64,000 bases of DNA, from assembly GCF_000176135.1 (NCBI RefSeq), contig NZ_ACZN01000020.1, positions 173,401 to 237,400 on the forward strand. The letters run 5' to 3'. Of the stretch, positions 25,548-34,035 are shown one piece after another. A program made the position numbers and the translations under genes. The notes under the pieces are model-generated. The model was not told the origin of the DNA and searched no databases. It worked only from the letters and a program-made list of their open reading frames with translations. The stretch comes from Vibrio coralliilyticus ATCC BAA-450. GTDB taxonomy: Bacteria; Pseudomonadota; Gammaproteobacteria; Enterobacterales; Vibrionaceae. Numbering within the stretch: position 1 is the stretch's first letter; the number at the start of each line of letters is the position of its first letter.

Positions 25548-26713
25548 TCCAAACTCTCAAGCAAAATATCGTTAAGGACTTTATACACCTCGTCTTGCTG
25601 TTCAAGAGTCATTCCGTGAAATATAGGGAGCGAAATGGCTTCTCGGTAATAACTTTCAGCAGCTGGGAAGTCACCTTGCTTGAAACCCATTCTGGCATAG
25701 TAAGGTTGAGTATGGACCGGGATATAATGCAAGTTCACACCGATACCATTTTCCCGTAGAGCGTTAAACACTTCTTTATGAGTTAGAGATATCTCATCTA
25801 ACTTCAGCCTAATAACATATAAATGCAACCCTGAATATGTATTTTCAAGCTGATATGGGAGAACGACAGGAAGAGAGCTCAATATTTTGTTGTAACGCTC
25901 AGCTAAACGGTGACGTGATGCAACAAACTCGTCAAGACGTCGCATTTGAGACACCCCCAACGCACCTTGCAGTTCAGTCATTCGATAGTTAAAGCCTAAG
26001 TCAATTTGTTGATAGTACCATCTACCATGACTGCCACCTTCCATTTGATCTAAATCTCGAGTGATCCCGTGACTACGGTAGAGCTCCATTTTGTCAGCCA
26101 GTGCTTTTTGATTGGTTAACGCAGCACCGCCTTCAGCCGTGGTAACTATTTTCACTGGATGAAAACTAAAGACTGTAATATCTGAAAACGCACAGTTACC
26201 AATTGGCTCACCATGATAACGTCCACCAATAGCATGAGAGGCGTCTTCTATAACCTTGAAGCCATATTCTTTTGCAAGCTTATGTATCGCTCTCATATCA
26301 CATGGCTGTCCGCAAAGATGAACAGGAACAACAACTTTCGGTAATTTTCCAGCCTCTTTTGCTTCTTTGAGTTTTTCTTCCAGCTTCTGCGGACACAGGT
26401 TGTATGTATCTGGATCGATATCTACAAAATCAACCTGTGCACCACAATATAAAGCACAGTTTGCTGATGCCACAAAGGTTATAGGAGAAGTCCATAGCCA
26501 ATCCCCTTTACCGACACCTAGAGCCAAGCAAGCAATATGTAGCGCTGATGTTGCACTATTTACTGCCACGGCATAACTTGCACTAGAATGATTTTTGAGA
26601 GACTGTTCAAATTCAGGGACCTTAGGACCTTGAGTGAGAAAGTCTGAAGTAAGTACATCGACTACAACATCAATATCTTCTTGCTTTATTTCTTGTTTAC
26701 CGTATGGGATCAC
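25544..26713 (-). CDS. pseC: UDP-4-amino-4,6-dideoxy-N-acetyl-beta-L-altrosamine transaminase
   Basis: Second step of pseudaminic acid synthesis: PLP-dependent amination of the 4-keto product of PseB using glutamate. 389 residues of the DegT/DnrJ/EryC1/StrS family: SATSALHIACLALGVGKGD (about 55-73), the family segment DWLWTSPITFVASANCALY, VIEDASHAIGGRYHG, and the PLP lysine in FHPVKIVTTAEGGAAL (about 180-195). The C-terminal IGVNLHYIPVHTQPYYARMG is characteristic of PseC. It starts 14 bp after the pseB stop and overlaps the aldo/keto reductase gene. Confidence 0.93.
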   Translation of the reverse strand: MIPYGKQEIKQEDIDVVVDVLTSDFLTQGPKVPEFEQSLKNHSSASYAVAVNSATSALHIACLALGVGKGDWLWTSPITFVASANCALYCGAQVDFVDIDPDTYNLCPQKLEEKLKEAKEAGKLPKVVVPVHLCGQPCDMRAIHKLAKEYGFKVIEDASHAIGGRYHGEPIGNCAFSDITVFSFHPVKIVTTAEGGAALTNQKALADKMELYRSHGITRDLDQMEGGSHGRWYYQQIDLGFNYRMTELQGALGVSQMRRLDEFVASRHRLAERYNKILSSLPVVLPYQLENTYSGLHLYVIRLKLDEISLTHKEVFNALRENGIGVNLHYIPVHTQPYYARMGFKQGDFPAAESYYREAISLPIFHGMTLEQQDEVYKVLNDILLESLE

Positions 26714-26727
26714 TATTTTTTACTCAC

Positions 26728-27741
26728 TTAGACTGTGAAATTTGGGTCGACATGTTCAACAATAAGTTTGCGCAAACTTTCTACTGTTTCCCATTCAGTG
26801 TTTGTTCCAGAGTTGTACTTGAATCCAAACGGCACTTTTTCAGCTTTGTGGTGCATTAGATATTCACGCTCTGAGTAAGTGAACGATACAGAAGGCAGAA
26901 TTGCGTAGTATTCACCAAGATCGATAGTATTAAGAGAATCTGTATCTGTGATCATTTCTTCATGTAGTTTTTCCCCAGGTCGAATACCAACCATTTTGGT
27001 TTCACAATCGGGAGCAATAGCCTCGGCGATGTCTAAGATCTTATATGATGGGATTTTGGGTACAAAAATCTCACCACCAAGGTGGTTCTCCAAAGCATAC
27101 ATCACCATGTTTACGCCATCTTGCAAGGAGATATTGAAGCGAGTCATATCCTCATGAGTAATCGGAAGTACGCCCTCTTCTTTTCTTTTCATGAAAAATG
27201 GGATAACTGAACCTCTAGACCCCATTACGTTGCCGTATCGAACAACACTGAAACGAATATCTTTCGAACCTTTAATATTATTTGCTGCTGTGAATAGCTT
27301 GTCAGAAGCAAGTTTAGTGGCCCCATAAAGGTTAATGGGTGCACATGCTTTATCTGTCGAAAGCGCTACTACATCCTTTACCCCACATTGCAATGCCGCG
27401 TGAATGACATTCTCTGCACCATCAACATTTGTACGGATACACTCAGTAGGGTTGTATTCGGCAGTGTCAACCTGCTTAATTGCAGCCGCATGGATTATTA
27501 CATCGACGCCTTCGCAAGCTTGCACCATTCGTTGCTGATCGCGAACATCACCAATAAAAAAACGCAATTGTGGGAAAGCTTTTTGAGGATACTGCTGCTT
27601 GATCTCAAACTGTTTGAGTTCGTCTCGGGAAAATATAATGATTTTTTTGACGTCTGAGTATCGCTCAAGGATTGTTTTAATAAATTTCTTACCAAAGGAT
27701 CCCGTGCCACCGGTTATAAGAACCGTTTTATTGTTCAACAT
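26728..27741 (-). CDS. pseB: UDP-N-acetylglucosamine 4,6-dehydratase (C5-inverting)
   Basis: First step of pseudaminic acid synthesis, converting UDP-GlcNAc to the 4-keto-6-deoxy-L-arabino sugar. About 337 residues of short-chain dehydrogenase fold: the NAD loop TGGTGSFGKKF near the N-terminus, AAIKQVDTAEYNPTEC, and the active-site segment STDKACAPINLYGATKLASDK (about 122-142) with the DKA and YxxxK residues. MGSRGSVIPFF and MTRFNISLQDGVNMV match PseB. A longer frame starts at 27807, but family proteins begin MLNNKTVLITGG, so I start at ATG 27741. It is the promoter-proximal gene of the 22-kb minus-strand operon. Confidence 0.93.
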   Translation of the reverse strand: MLNNKTVLITGGTGSFGKKFIKTILERYSDVKKIIIFSRDELKQFEIKQQYPQKAFPQLRFFIGDVRDQQRMVQACEGVDVIIHAAAIKQVDTAEYNPTECIRTNVDGAENVIHAALQCGVKDVVALSTDKACAPINLYGATKLASDKLFTAANNIKGSKDIRFSVVRYGNVMGSRGSVIPFFMKRKEEGVLPITHEDMTRFNISLQDGVNMVMYALENHLGGEIFVPKIPSYKILDIAEAIAPDCETKMVGIRPGEKLHEEMITDTDSLNTIDLGEYYAILPSVSFTYSEREYLMHHKAEKVPFGFKYNSGTNTEWETVESLRKLIVEHVDPNFTV

Positions 27742-28021
27742 GATTAATTCCGTAAGTATAGTTCCACCATAAAGAATACCCTCAGAAGTTTTGTTCATGC
27801 TTGCCAAGCAACCTACATTAAGACCCCATCAGTGAGCTTCTATATGCGCTCGGCACTACGTAAACTGAGCATTAAACGTAGGGGTATTCGTTTTGAGTGG
27901 ATGATACAATAAAATATTTAAGTAATCGAATTTTACCTTTACTCTAGTACTTAGAGATACTGCAAGAAGAGCAACAATACTGTAATATCTCCAAAAATAA
28001 CTTGTAGGTTGAGGTTTATAA
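27742..28021. other. Divergent intergenic region between pseB and hldD
   Basis: 280 bp that should hold the promoters of the minus-strand Pse/O-antigen operon and of hldD. On the + strand TTGAGT at 27895-27900 followed after 16 bases by TATTTA is a weak sigma70-like candidate for hldD. For the minus strand I see no convincing pair. I looked for the ops element (GGCGGTAGC) of RfaH-regulated operons on the minus strand and did not find it. Confidence 0.4.
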
Positions 28022-28963
28022 ATGATCATCGTAACTGGCGGCGCTGGCATGATTGGCAGCAACATTGTCAAAGCACTAAATGACAAAGGCATCAACGACA
28101 TTTTGGTAGTTGATAACCTTAAGAATGGTAAGAAGTTCCAAAATTTGGTTGATTTAGATATCACAGACTATATGGATCGTGATGATTTCCTCACTCAAGT
28201 AATGGCGGGCGATGACTTTGGGCCTATCGAGGCCATCTTCCATGAAGGTGCTTGTTCTGCAACTACTGAGTGGGATGGCAAGTACATGATGCTCAACAAT
28301 TATGAGTATTCAAAAGAGCTGCTGCATTTCTGTTTGGAGCGTGAAATTCCTTTCCTTTATGCTTCTTCAGCTGCAACTTACGGTGAAACTGATACTTTCA
28401 TTGAAGAGAAAGAGTATGAAGGCGCACTAAATGTATACGGTTACTCAAAACAACAGTTCGATAACTATGTACGCCGCATTTTGCAAGATGCTGAAGAGCA
28501 TGGTGAGCAACTTTCTCAAATTACTGGTTTCCGTTACTTCAACGTTTATGGTCCTCGCGAACAGCACAAAGGTTCAATGGCATCAGTAGCCTTCCACCTA
28601 AACAACCAAATGAACTCAGGTGAAAATCCAAAGTTATTTGCAGGCAGCGAGACTTTCAAGCGTGACTTCGTTTACGTCGGCGATGTTGCGGCAGTAAACT
28701 TATCGTTTTTGGAAAGCGGCCAGTCAGGTATTTTTAACCTTGGAACAGGTAATGCGGAATCTTTCGAAGCAGTCGCTAAAGCCGTGATTAAGTTCCATGG
28801 TAAAGGTGAAGTAGAAACTATTCCATTCCCTGAACACCTTAAAGGCGCATACCAAGAGTTTACTCAAGCAGACCTAACAAAACTGCGTGCAGCAGGTTGT
28901 GATCACCAGTTCAAAACAGTCGAAGAAGGCGTTGCTGAATATATGCAGAAGATAAACAAGTAG
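28022..28963 (+). CDS. hldD: ADP-L-glycero-D-manno-heptose 6-epimerase
   Basis: Final step in making the heptose donor for the LPS inner core. 313 residues, the family length. The NAD(P)-binding start IIVTGGAGMIGSNIVKAL is at residue 2, followed by VDNLKNGKKF, IFHEGACSATTEWDG (with the catalytic-site serine region), YGYSKQQFDNYVR with the YxxxK pair (about 140-144), and FRYFNVYGPREQHKGSMAS. In Vibrio, hldD marks one border of the O-antigen/capsule region, which fits its position here between the Pse operon and the core genes. Confidence 0.96.
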   Translation: MIIVTGGAGMIGSNIVKALNDKGINDILVVDNLKNGKKFQNLVDLDITDYMDRDDFLTQVMAGDDFGPIEAIFHEGACSATTEWDGKYMMLNNYEYSKELLHFCLEREIPFLYASSAATYGETDTFIEEKEYEGALNVYGYSKQQFDNYVRRILQDAEEHGEQLSQITGFRYFNVYGPREQHKGSMASVAFHLNNQMNSGENPKLFAGSETFKRDFVYVGDVAAVNLSFLESGQSGIFNLGTGNAESFEAVAKAVIKFHGKGEVETIPFPEHLKGAYQEFTQADLTKLRAAGCDHQFKTVEEGVAEYMQKINK

Positions 28964-28990
28964 CCTCTAATATTTTAAAGGCTACTATAG

Positions 28991-29016
28991 AAAGGTGGTT
29001 TCAATGCCACCTTTTT
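28991..29016 (+). terminator. Rho-independent terminator of hldD
   Basis: AAAGGTGG at 28991-28998 pairs with CCACCTTT at 29007-29014 around an 8-base loop and runs into TTTTT. It begins 27 bp after the hldD stop and ends before the GTG start of the next gene at 29046. Confidence 0.85.
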
Positions 29017-29045
29017 ATTGTCTCTCCACTAGATAAAGGTAAGTT

Positions 29046-30158
29046 GTGACAAAACCGGCAATTCTTCATATTTGTCTTTCCCAAGGCTGGGGAGGGCTAG
29101 AAATGTATCCGATAAGAACTGGCAAAGAGTTTCTTGAACGTGGCTATAACGTTTATGGTCTATGTACCAGTGGAACACAAGTTGCTCAAGGAATGCGAAG
29201 CTCTGGTATTGAGACCTTTGAGATATCGAGTAAAGGGAAGTTAATAGCGTCTAAACTTTTACGACTGAACCACTGGCTAAAACAAAGAAACGTCAAAATT
29301 ATTCATTGCCACAAATCTGGTGATATTCTGGTTTCAGCGCTACTGAGCTTATTAACTAGACGGAAAACTTTTTTCACGGAGCACATGGGGGTTACTCGCC
29401 CTAAAAAAGACCTCTACCATAAGTGGGCTTATTCACATATTGACCAGATTTTTTCAATCAGTAATGAAACCTATAAACGCAATCTAGAAGCACTCCCTGT
29501 ACCTGAAAATAGAATCACCCGGCTCTGGTTAGGCACCGACATCCCAGAGCAACCAATTGATAACCAAAACCAAATTGCCACTATAAAGTTTGAAGTGGGG
29601 TTACCTAGAGATAGTATAATTATTGGTAATCTAGGTAGGGTCTGCTCTGGCAAAGGTCAAATGGAGCTTTTAGAGGCCTTCCATTTACTGAAAGACACAT
29701 ATCCCGAGCTTCATCTATTACTAGTCGGAGGGTTAGATGTTTCAGAAGGTTCGGACAACACTTTCGTTCACAAGCTAAAAGATAGCATTAATCACTTAAA
29801 CTTAACCCAGCGCGTTCATCTAGCTGGATTTAGGACAGATACTAATCGCATGTTAGCTGCAATGGATATTGTATGCCTACCAAACCACAACGAAGCTTTT
29901 GGTTTAACTGCAATCGAAGCTATGGCTGCAAAGAAGCCAATAGTTGCAGCTAATACTGGAGCACTACCAGAAATACTATACTCAACGGCTTTGTTGGCTG
30001 ATCCATTAGACCCTCAAAAAATAGCAGACAATATAGAATATTATCTGCTCGATAAAGAGTTGATGAAGAAAAATTCAGCTCGAGCTTACCAACGAGCACA
30101 ATCAGAGTTTTCGATGAGTACACATATTCAGAAGCTAGCAAAGTACTATCATGAGTAA
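29046..30158 (+). CDS. GT4-family glycosyltransferase of the LPS region
   Basis: 370 residues of GT-B fold. The N-terminus ILHICLSQGWGGLEMYPIRTG has the glycine-rich acceptor loop. The C-terminal domain has GNLGRVCSGKGQMELLEAF (about 195-213), LLLVGGLDVSEGSDN, VHLAGFRTDTNRMLAAMD and the E-x7-E motif in NEAFGLTAIEAMAAKKP. Probably adds an outer-core sugar in the cytoplasm before export of lipid A-core. The donor is unknown. The start is GTG 29046, with AAAGGTAA upstream as ribosome binding site. It is followed by the convergent waaL-like gene 21 bp away. Confidence 0.85.
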   Translation: MTKPAILHICLSQGWGGLEMYPIRTGKEFLERGYNVYGLCTSGTQVAQGMRSSGIETFEISSKGKLIASKLLRLNHWLKQRNVKIIHCHKSGDILVSALLSLLTRRKTFFTEHMGVTRPKKDLYHKWAYSHIDQIFSISNETYKRNLEALPVPENRITRLWLGTDIPEQPIDNQNQIATIKFEVGLPRDSIIIGNLGRVCSGKGQMELLEAFHLLKDTYPELHLLLVGGLDVSEGSDNTFVHKLKDSINHLNLTQRVHLAGFRTDTNRMLAAMDIVCLPNHNEAFGLTAIEAMAAKKPIVAANTGALPEILYSTALLADPLDPQKIADNIEYYLLDKELMKKNSARAYQRAQSEFSMSTHIQKLAKYYHE

Positions 30159-30179
30159 TGAGTAACCTCCGTCAACAGA

Positions 30180-31349
30180 TTAGCCTAACCTTGAGTCCAT
30201 CCTATTCAAAGAGAATAGACCAACTACCAAGGTGAATAAATAAACTACATGCGTATGGTGAAAAGGCACATCAGATAATCCCGCAATGAACACAAGCATA
30301 ACTAACACTTGGGTGATGACACGATCTCTTTCTCGAGCTTTATTAAGCCTTACTGGATAGAAAAACCAAACCATCATGATAAAAAAACCAACAGAACCGT
30401 ATCTAGCAAGTGTATCTATGTACTGATTATGGAGGTGAAGTTGTCGATAAGCCTTTCTGTTTGGTACTTTTCGAATACCTTCTTCTAACATTATATCGCC
30501 TTCCCCAACCATAGGTTGCTCTTTCCAAACATCAACACCGAACGTCCATAAATCTAATCGTGCCCCAAAAGATGTCTCGTAGTTCCCTTTGCTGATAGAG
30601 TTAAACTCAGCGACTGTCCTGTCAACACGTTCATCTATCATTGGCTTAAATGACAGATAAATAGCACTTAAGCCAATCAATGTGAAAGTACCTAACTTAA
30701 CGAGTGATAAATTATTAAAGCTCCTATAAATTACAAGCATCATTGCTATTGGGTATGCTACCCAAACACCACGAGAGTCTGTCAAAATTAATGCCCATAA
30801 AGACAATAAGAATCCAGTAATACATAAACCTTGAATAAATCTCGATTCATAGTGTTTAGTCAAAGCTAAAGAAGACAAAGAAACAAAAGAGCAGTAAAGT
30901 GCATAGGGTATTGGATTGGTTGCTATACCAACCCTAGCTATATTTAAATAGTAATGTTCAAATATAGCATTAAGCCCACATACAGATGCAGAAAGTATAA
31001 TTGTATTATATACCCAAGAATTAGAAAACTTACTCCAAGGAACAACAGATAAGTAAACTAAACATGTCAATAAAGTCCTAGGCAATCCAAAATTGTCACC
31101 TCTCCAAACATGCATAATAGAAAAATATGAAAAAACCAGAATGCTAGCTAAAAAAAACTTTTTGTAACCATACTGGTTAAAATTAGTCTTAATACATTGC
31201 CTATATCTTATTATGCTATAAACAATAACAATAACAGTAACCCTAGAAACTAAAGACTTAGTATCTGTGAAGTTAAATATTGAGATTAAAACTAAAAAAA
31301 CTGGAGAGAAAAGAAATGCCTTCTCCAATTGCTGAGCTAAATTCTTCAT
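30180..31349 (-). CDS. waaL: O-antigen ligase (WaaL/RfaL family)
   Basis: 389 residues with about ten to twelve membrane segments and a periplasmic loop near residues 230-290. The Wzy_C/ligase signature is seen as LTDSRGVWVAYP (about 187-198) and, later, a loop ending HLHNQYIDTLARYGSVGF (about 300-318) containing the conserved histidine of the H[NSQ]xx motif. WaaL joins the polymerised O-antigen to the lipid A-core at the periplasmic side. WaaL and Wzy share topology, but the position among core genes and the HLHNQY motif favour the ligase. It overlaps the GT25 gene upstream by four bases. Confidence 0.82.
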   Translation of the reverse strand: MKNLAQQLEKAFLFSPVFLVLISIFNFTDTKSLVSRVTVIVIVYSIIRYRQCIKTNFNQYGYKKFFLASILVFSYFSIMHVWRGDNFGLPRTLLTCLVYLSVVPWSKFSNSWVYNTIILSASVCGLNAIFEHYYLNIARVGIATNPIPYALYCSFVSLSSLALTKHYESRFIQGLCITGFLLSLWALILTDSRGVWVAYPIAMMLVIYRSFNNLSLVKLGTFTLIGLSAIYLSFKPMIDERVDRTVAEFNSISKGNYETSFGARLDLWTFGVDVWKEQPMVGEGDIMLEEGIRKVPNRKAYRQLHLHNQYIDTLARYGSVGFFIMMVWFFYPVRLNKARERDRVITQVLVMLVFIAGLSDVPFHHTHVVYLFTLVVGLFSLNRMDSRLG

Positions 31350-32071
31350 TGATACTTTCTGTTATAAATACGCAGGGCAATCTTTCTGTATAGAGAGTAA
31401 AGCTCTCGAGTAGGTTTTCGATACAACCTAGCTTTACTTTCTTCACCTAGTTGAATTGTTGTTGCGAATTCTTGAGGGTTTTCAACAACAGCAGGGGAAA
31501 GAATATAGGAAGGCATATCATGAAGATACAAGGAGCCAACATAGTTATCTACTGGCATACACCATCGTTCAGAGTTACTAACAAGCTTTTTTGCAGCATA
31601 CGGTGAAATGGCATAACACCTAAGTCCACCATAGTTATTCGTCATAAAAGAGATGCTAAAGTTATCATCCTCTTCCTTCAGACACAAAACCCCTTTGTCT
31701 GTTTTAGACTCTAAACGCAAGAAACCGTATCTATCGATTTTTTCTTGAACCACTTTCAAGCTACTTGGAAATGAAGGTAAGATAGAAGCGTCATCTTCAA
31801 AAACTATAATAGGCTCATCAAGCTCAATCGATTTTTTCCATAGAAGGTAATGACTTCCGTATACACCGAGCTCTCCTTTCGAGGGCATTCGGCCGCTGGT
31901 AAGCCATAGCCGTTTAGCATAGTTATAATTTTCGAACAATTTGTGAGGAGGCTCTGCTCTGCCGTCAACTGCATCAAAAAACTCAAAATCAATATTAAGT
32001 TGGTCTAGCTGCTTCTTGATGTACTCTCTACGCTCAGGACTACGCTGTAAACTAATAACAAAAACTTTCAC
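31346..32071 (-). CDS. GT25-family LPS glycosyltransferase (first copy)
   Basis: 241 residues starting KVFVISLQRSPERREYIKKQ, the typical opening of GT25 LPS transferases such as Lex1/LgtB. A donor-site acidic motif is at IVFEDDASILP (about residues 90-100), and FFDAVDGR and YGSHYLLWKKSIE match the family. A second member lies at 37826-38575 with the same layout (EDD motif, YxxCYxISPxAAKKL). GT25 members add galactose or related sugars to outer core in Haemophilus and Neisseria. Specificity here is unknown. It is the promoter-proximal gene of a two-gene unit with waaL. Confidence 0.85.
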   Translation of the reverse strand: MKVFVISLQRSPERREYIKKQLDQLNIDFEFFDAVDGRAEPPHKLFENYNYAKRLWLTSGRMPSKGELGVYGSHYLLWKKSIELDEPIIVFEDDASILPSFPSSLKVVQEKIDRYGFLRLESKTDKGVLCLKEEDDNFSISFMTNNYGGLRCYAISPYAAKKLVSNSERWCMPVDNYVGSLYLHDMPSYILSPAVVENPQEFATTIQLGEESKARLYRKPTRELYSLYRKIALRIYNRKYQ

Positions 32072-32426
32072 TAAACACTACCAAACCAAGAGAAATGGAC
32101 GCCATTAGACCATATATGACAATTAAATTGAACCGAATTTCACCAACACTCACACAAACCTAACGTCACACCTCCATCCCACGACCCTCTTAATAATTGA
32201 TGTTTACCCAACGAATCAAGAACACGAAAGCAACTGGTTTCACCCGAAGACTTGTCCAAGTGTTTAGCACAACTCAACCATAACTACGCTCAATAGCCAT
32301 AAACCCAACTATATTAACTGTGTTTTCAAAACAGTAATAGACAACGTCATTACATGGTCATTGCTTTATATTTTAGTTAATGAGCTATACCATATAAAAA
32401 TGAATGGATAGATATAGGTGAATACA
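32072..32426. other. Divergent intergenic region between the GT25/waaL unit and the plus-strand core genes
   Basis: 355 bp with no gene. It is AT-rich toward the plus-strand gene and should contain two divergent promoters. A small inverted repeat CTGtgTTTTcAAAAcAG lies near 32320-32336. I cannot assign promoter boxes with confidence, and nothing resembles an RNA gene. Confidence 0.45.
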
Positions 32427-32981
32427 ATGCTCAGTTTTACTAACAGACTAAGAAACAAAATAAAAATATCGGGTCGACATCAATTCGCAATAGATCCATC
32501 GTCAAAAATACGACAATGTAAGATTGTTATTAAAGGAGAGAACAACAGCCTAAAAATAGGAAAAAATGCCAACTTGCGTCGTTGCATCATTGAAATAGAT
32601 GGTAATAATTGTCATTTAACAATTGATGACAACACAATCATAGGCCATGACTGCTACCTTTCTGCTAGAGAAAATGGAATTAAGCTAACAATTGGCGAAG
32701 GAAGCATGCTATCCCGAAACGTGAAGATTATGACTAGCGATGGCCATAATATTACTAAAGATGGAAAGCGCATCAACAGTGCTCAGAGTATCGAAATTGG
32801 TCCTAAGGTTTGGCTTACAGATAATGTAACAGTTTTAAAAGGTGTTACTGTCGGTGAAGGATCAATCATTGGCATCAACTCTACCTTGACCAAATCAGTC
32901 CCATCGGGCGCCATTGCTGTTGGTAACCCTGCCAAAGTCGTACAGAATGGAGTATCATGGCAGCATGAACTGACTTATTAG
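32427..32981 (+). CDS. Hexapeptide-repeat (left-handed beta-helix) acyltransferase
   Basis: 184 residues of clear hexapeptide repeats, for example IDDNTIIGHDCYLSA and IGPKVWLTDNVTVLKGV, ending GAIAVGNPAKVV, the CatB/LacA-type finish. A histidine in TSDGHNITKDG (about residue 110) sits at the usual catalytic position (D-H). It probably O-acetylates a core or O-antigen sugar. The frame can begin at GTG 32418, but AGGTG overlapping that codon is well placed as the ribosome binding site for ATG 32427, so I start there. waaF follows after 19 bp. Confidence 0.85.
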   Translation: MLSFTNRLRNKIKISGRHQFAIDPSSKIRQCKIVIKGENNSLKIGKNANLRRCIIEIDGNNCHLTIDDNTIIGHDCYLSARENGIKLTIGEGSMLSRNVKIMTSDGHNITKDGKRINSAQSIEIGPKVWLTDNVTVLKGVTVGEGSIIGINSTLTKSVPSGAIAVGNPAKVVQNGVSWQHELTY

Positions 32982-33000
32982 ATGAACCCTAGCTTCCTAA

Positions 33001-34032
33001 ATGAAAATTCTCATTATCGGTCCCTCTTGGGTTGGCGACATGGTGATGTCGCAAAGCTTGTATACGACTCTCAAAGATAAATATCCAGACTGTGAACTGG
33101 ATGTCCTTGCTCCTGCTTGGTGTAAACCTATCCTAGAACGCATGCCAGAAGTACATCAAGCCATAGAGATGCCGATTGGACATGGGGACTTCAATCTATT
33201 TGGTCGAAGAGCAATTGGGCATGAGTTACGTAAAAATCATTATAGCCATGCATTCATATTACCTAATTCTGCAAAGTCAGCCCTAATTCCATGGTTTGCT
33301 GGAATACCAGTACGAACTGGCTGGAAAGGTGAGTTCAGATATGGGCTACTTACAGATCTTCGTCCTGATAAGCGTGTATTTCAATATATGGTTGAAAGGT
33401 ACGTCGCTCTCGCTTCAACTTCTAAAAAGATGTTGGAAGAGGTTAAGTTAGCCAATTGCCCAAAGCCCAGTTTAACCGTCGACACCACTTCACAACTCGC
33501 TGCTCGTCAGAGACTCAATCTAGATTTACAACTTCCAATTGTAGGCCTCTGCCCTGGCGCGGAGTTTGGCCCGGCTAAGCGTTGGCCAGACCGGCACTAT
33601 TCTAAGCTTGCTAAACATCTTGTAGATAAAGGCCAGCAAGTTTGGTTGTTCGGCTCAGAAAAAGACAGAGCTGTCACCGAAAAAATCAAATCAGCTCTCA
33701 CATCAGATCAACAACAATATTGCTTTAACTTAGCTGGCGAAACATCACTAATCGAAGCAGTAGACTTATTAGCAGCTTGCCATACCGTTGTATCGAACGA
33801 TTCAGGCTTAATGCATGTTTCTGCTGCCGTAGGGTGCAATATAGTTGCGATTTATGGCTCTAGCTCACCAAAATATACGCCGCCTCTGACTGACAAGTTA
33901 GAAATGGTGCATACTGATATCGAGTGTCGGCCGTGTTTCAAACGCGAGTGTCCGCTTGGCCACCAAGACTGTCTCAATAAACTAATGCCTTCTCAAGTCA
34001 TCAATGCTGTTGATAAATTTCTAGAGCAATAA
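33001..34032 (+). CDS. waaF: ADP-heptose--LPS heptosyltransferase II
   Basis: Adds the second heptose to the LPS inner core. 343 residues of GT9, GT-B fold: ILIIGPSWVGDMVMSQSLY at the N-terminus with the catalytic-site aspartate, LCPGAEFGPAKRWP (about 181-194), and the ADP-heptose-binding region VSNDSGLMHVSAAVG (about 262-276). The C-terminal cysteine-rich stretch ECRPCFKRECPLGHQDC is characteristic of WaaF. It is followed after 3 bp by another GT9 gene. Confidence 0.94.
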   Translation: MKILIIGPSWVGDMVMSQSLYTTLKDKYPDCELDVLAPAWCKPILERMPEVHQAIEMPIGHGDFNLFGRRAIGHELRKNHYSHAFILPNSAKSALIPWFAGIPVRTGWKGEFRYGLLTDLRPDKRVFQYMVERYVALASTSKKMLEEVKLANCPKPSLTVDTTSQLAARQRLNLDLQLPIVGLCPGAEFGPAKRWPDRHYSKLAKHLVDKGQQVWLFGSEKDRAVTEKIKSALTSDQQQYCFNLAGETSLIEAVDLLAACHTVVSNDSGLMHVSAAVGCNIVAIYGSSSPKYTPPLTDKLEMVHTDIECRPCFKRECPLGHQDCLNKLMPSQVINAVDKFLEQ

Positions 34033-34035
34033 CTC

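Noticed and set aside
27742..28021. Possible JUMPstart/ops element for RfaH control of the minus-strand operon
   Set aside because: No GGCGGTAGC-like core on the minus strand; a GTAGGTTGC stretch is too different.
27856..28164. 102-codon minus-strand frame over the start of hldD
   Set aside because: It is the reverse-strand shadow of hldD and the intergenic region; no protein-like features.
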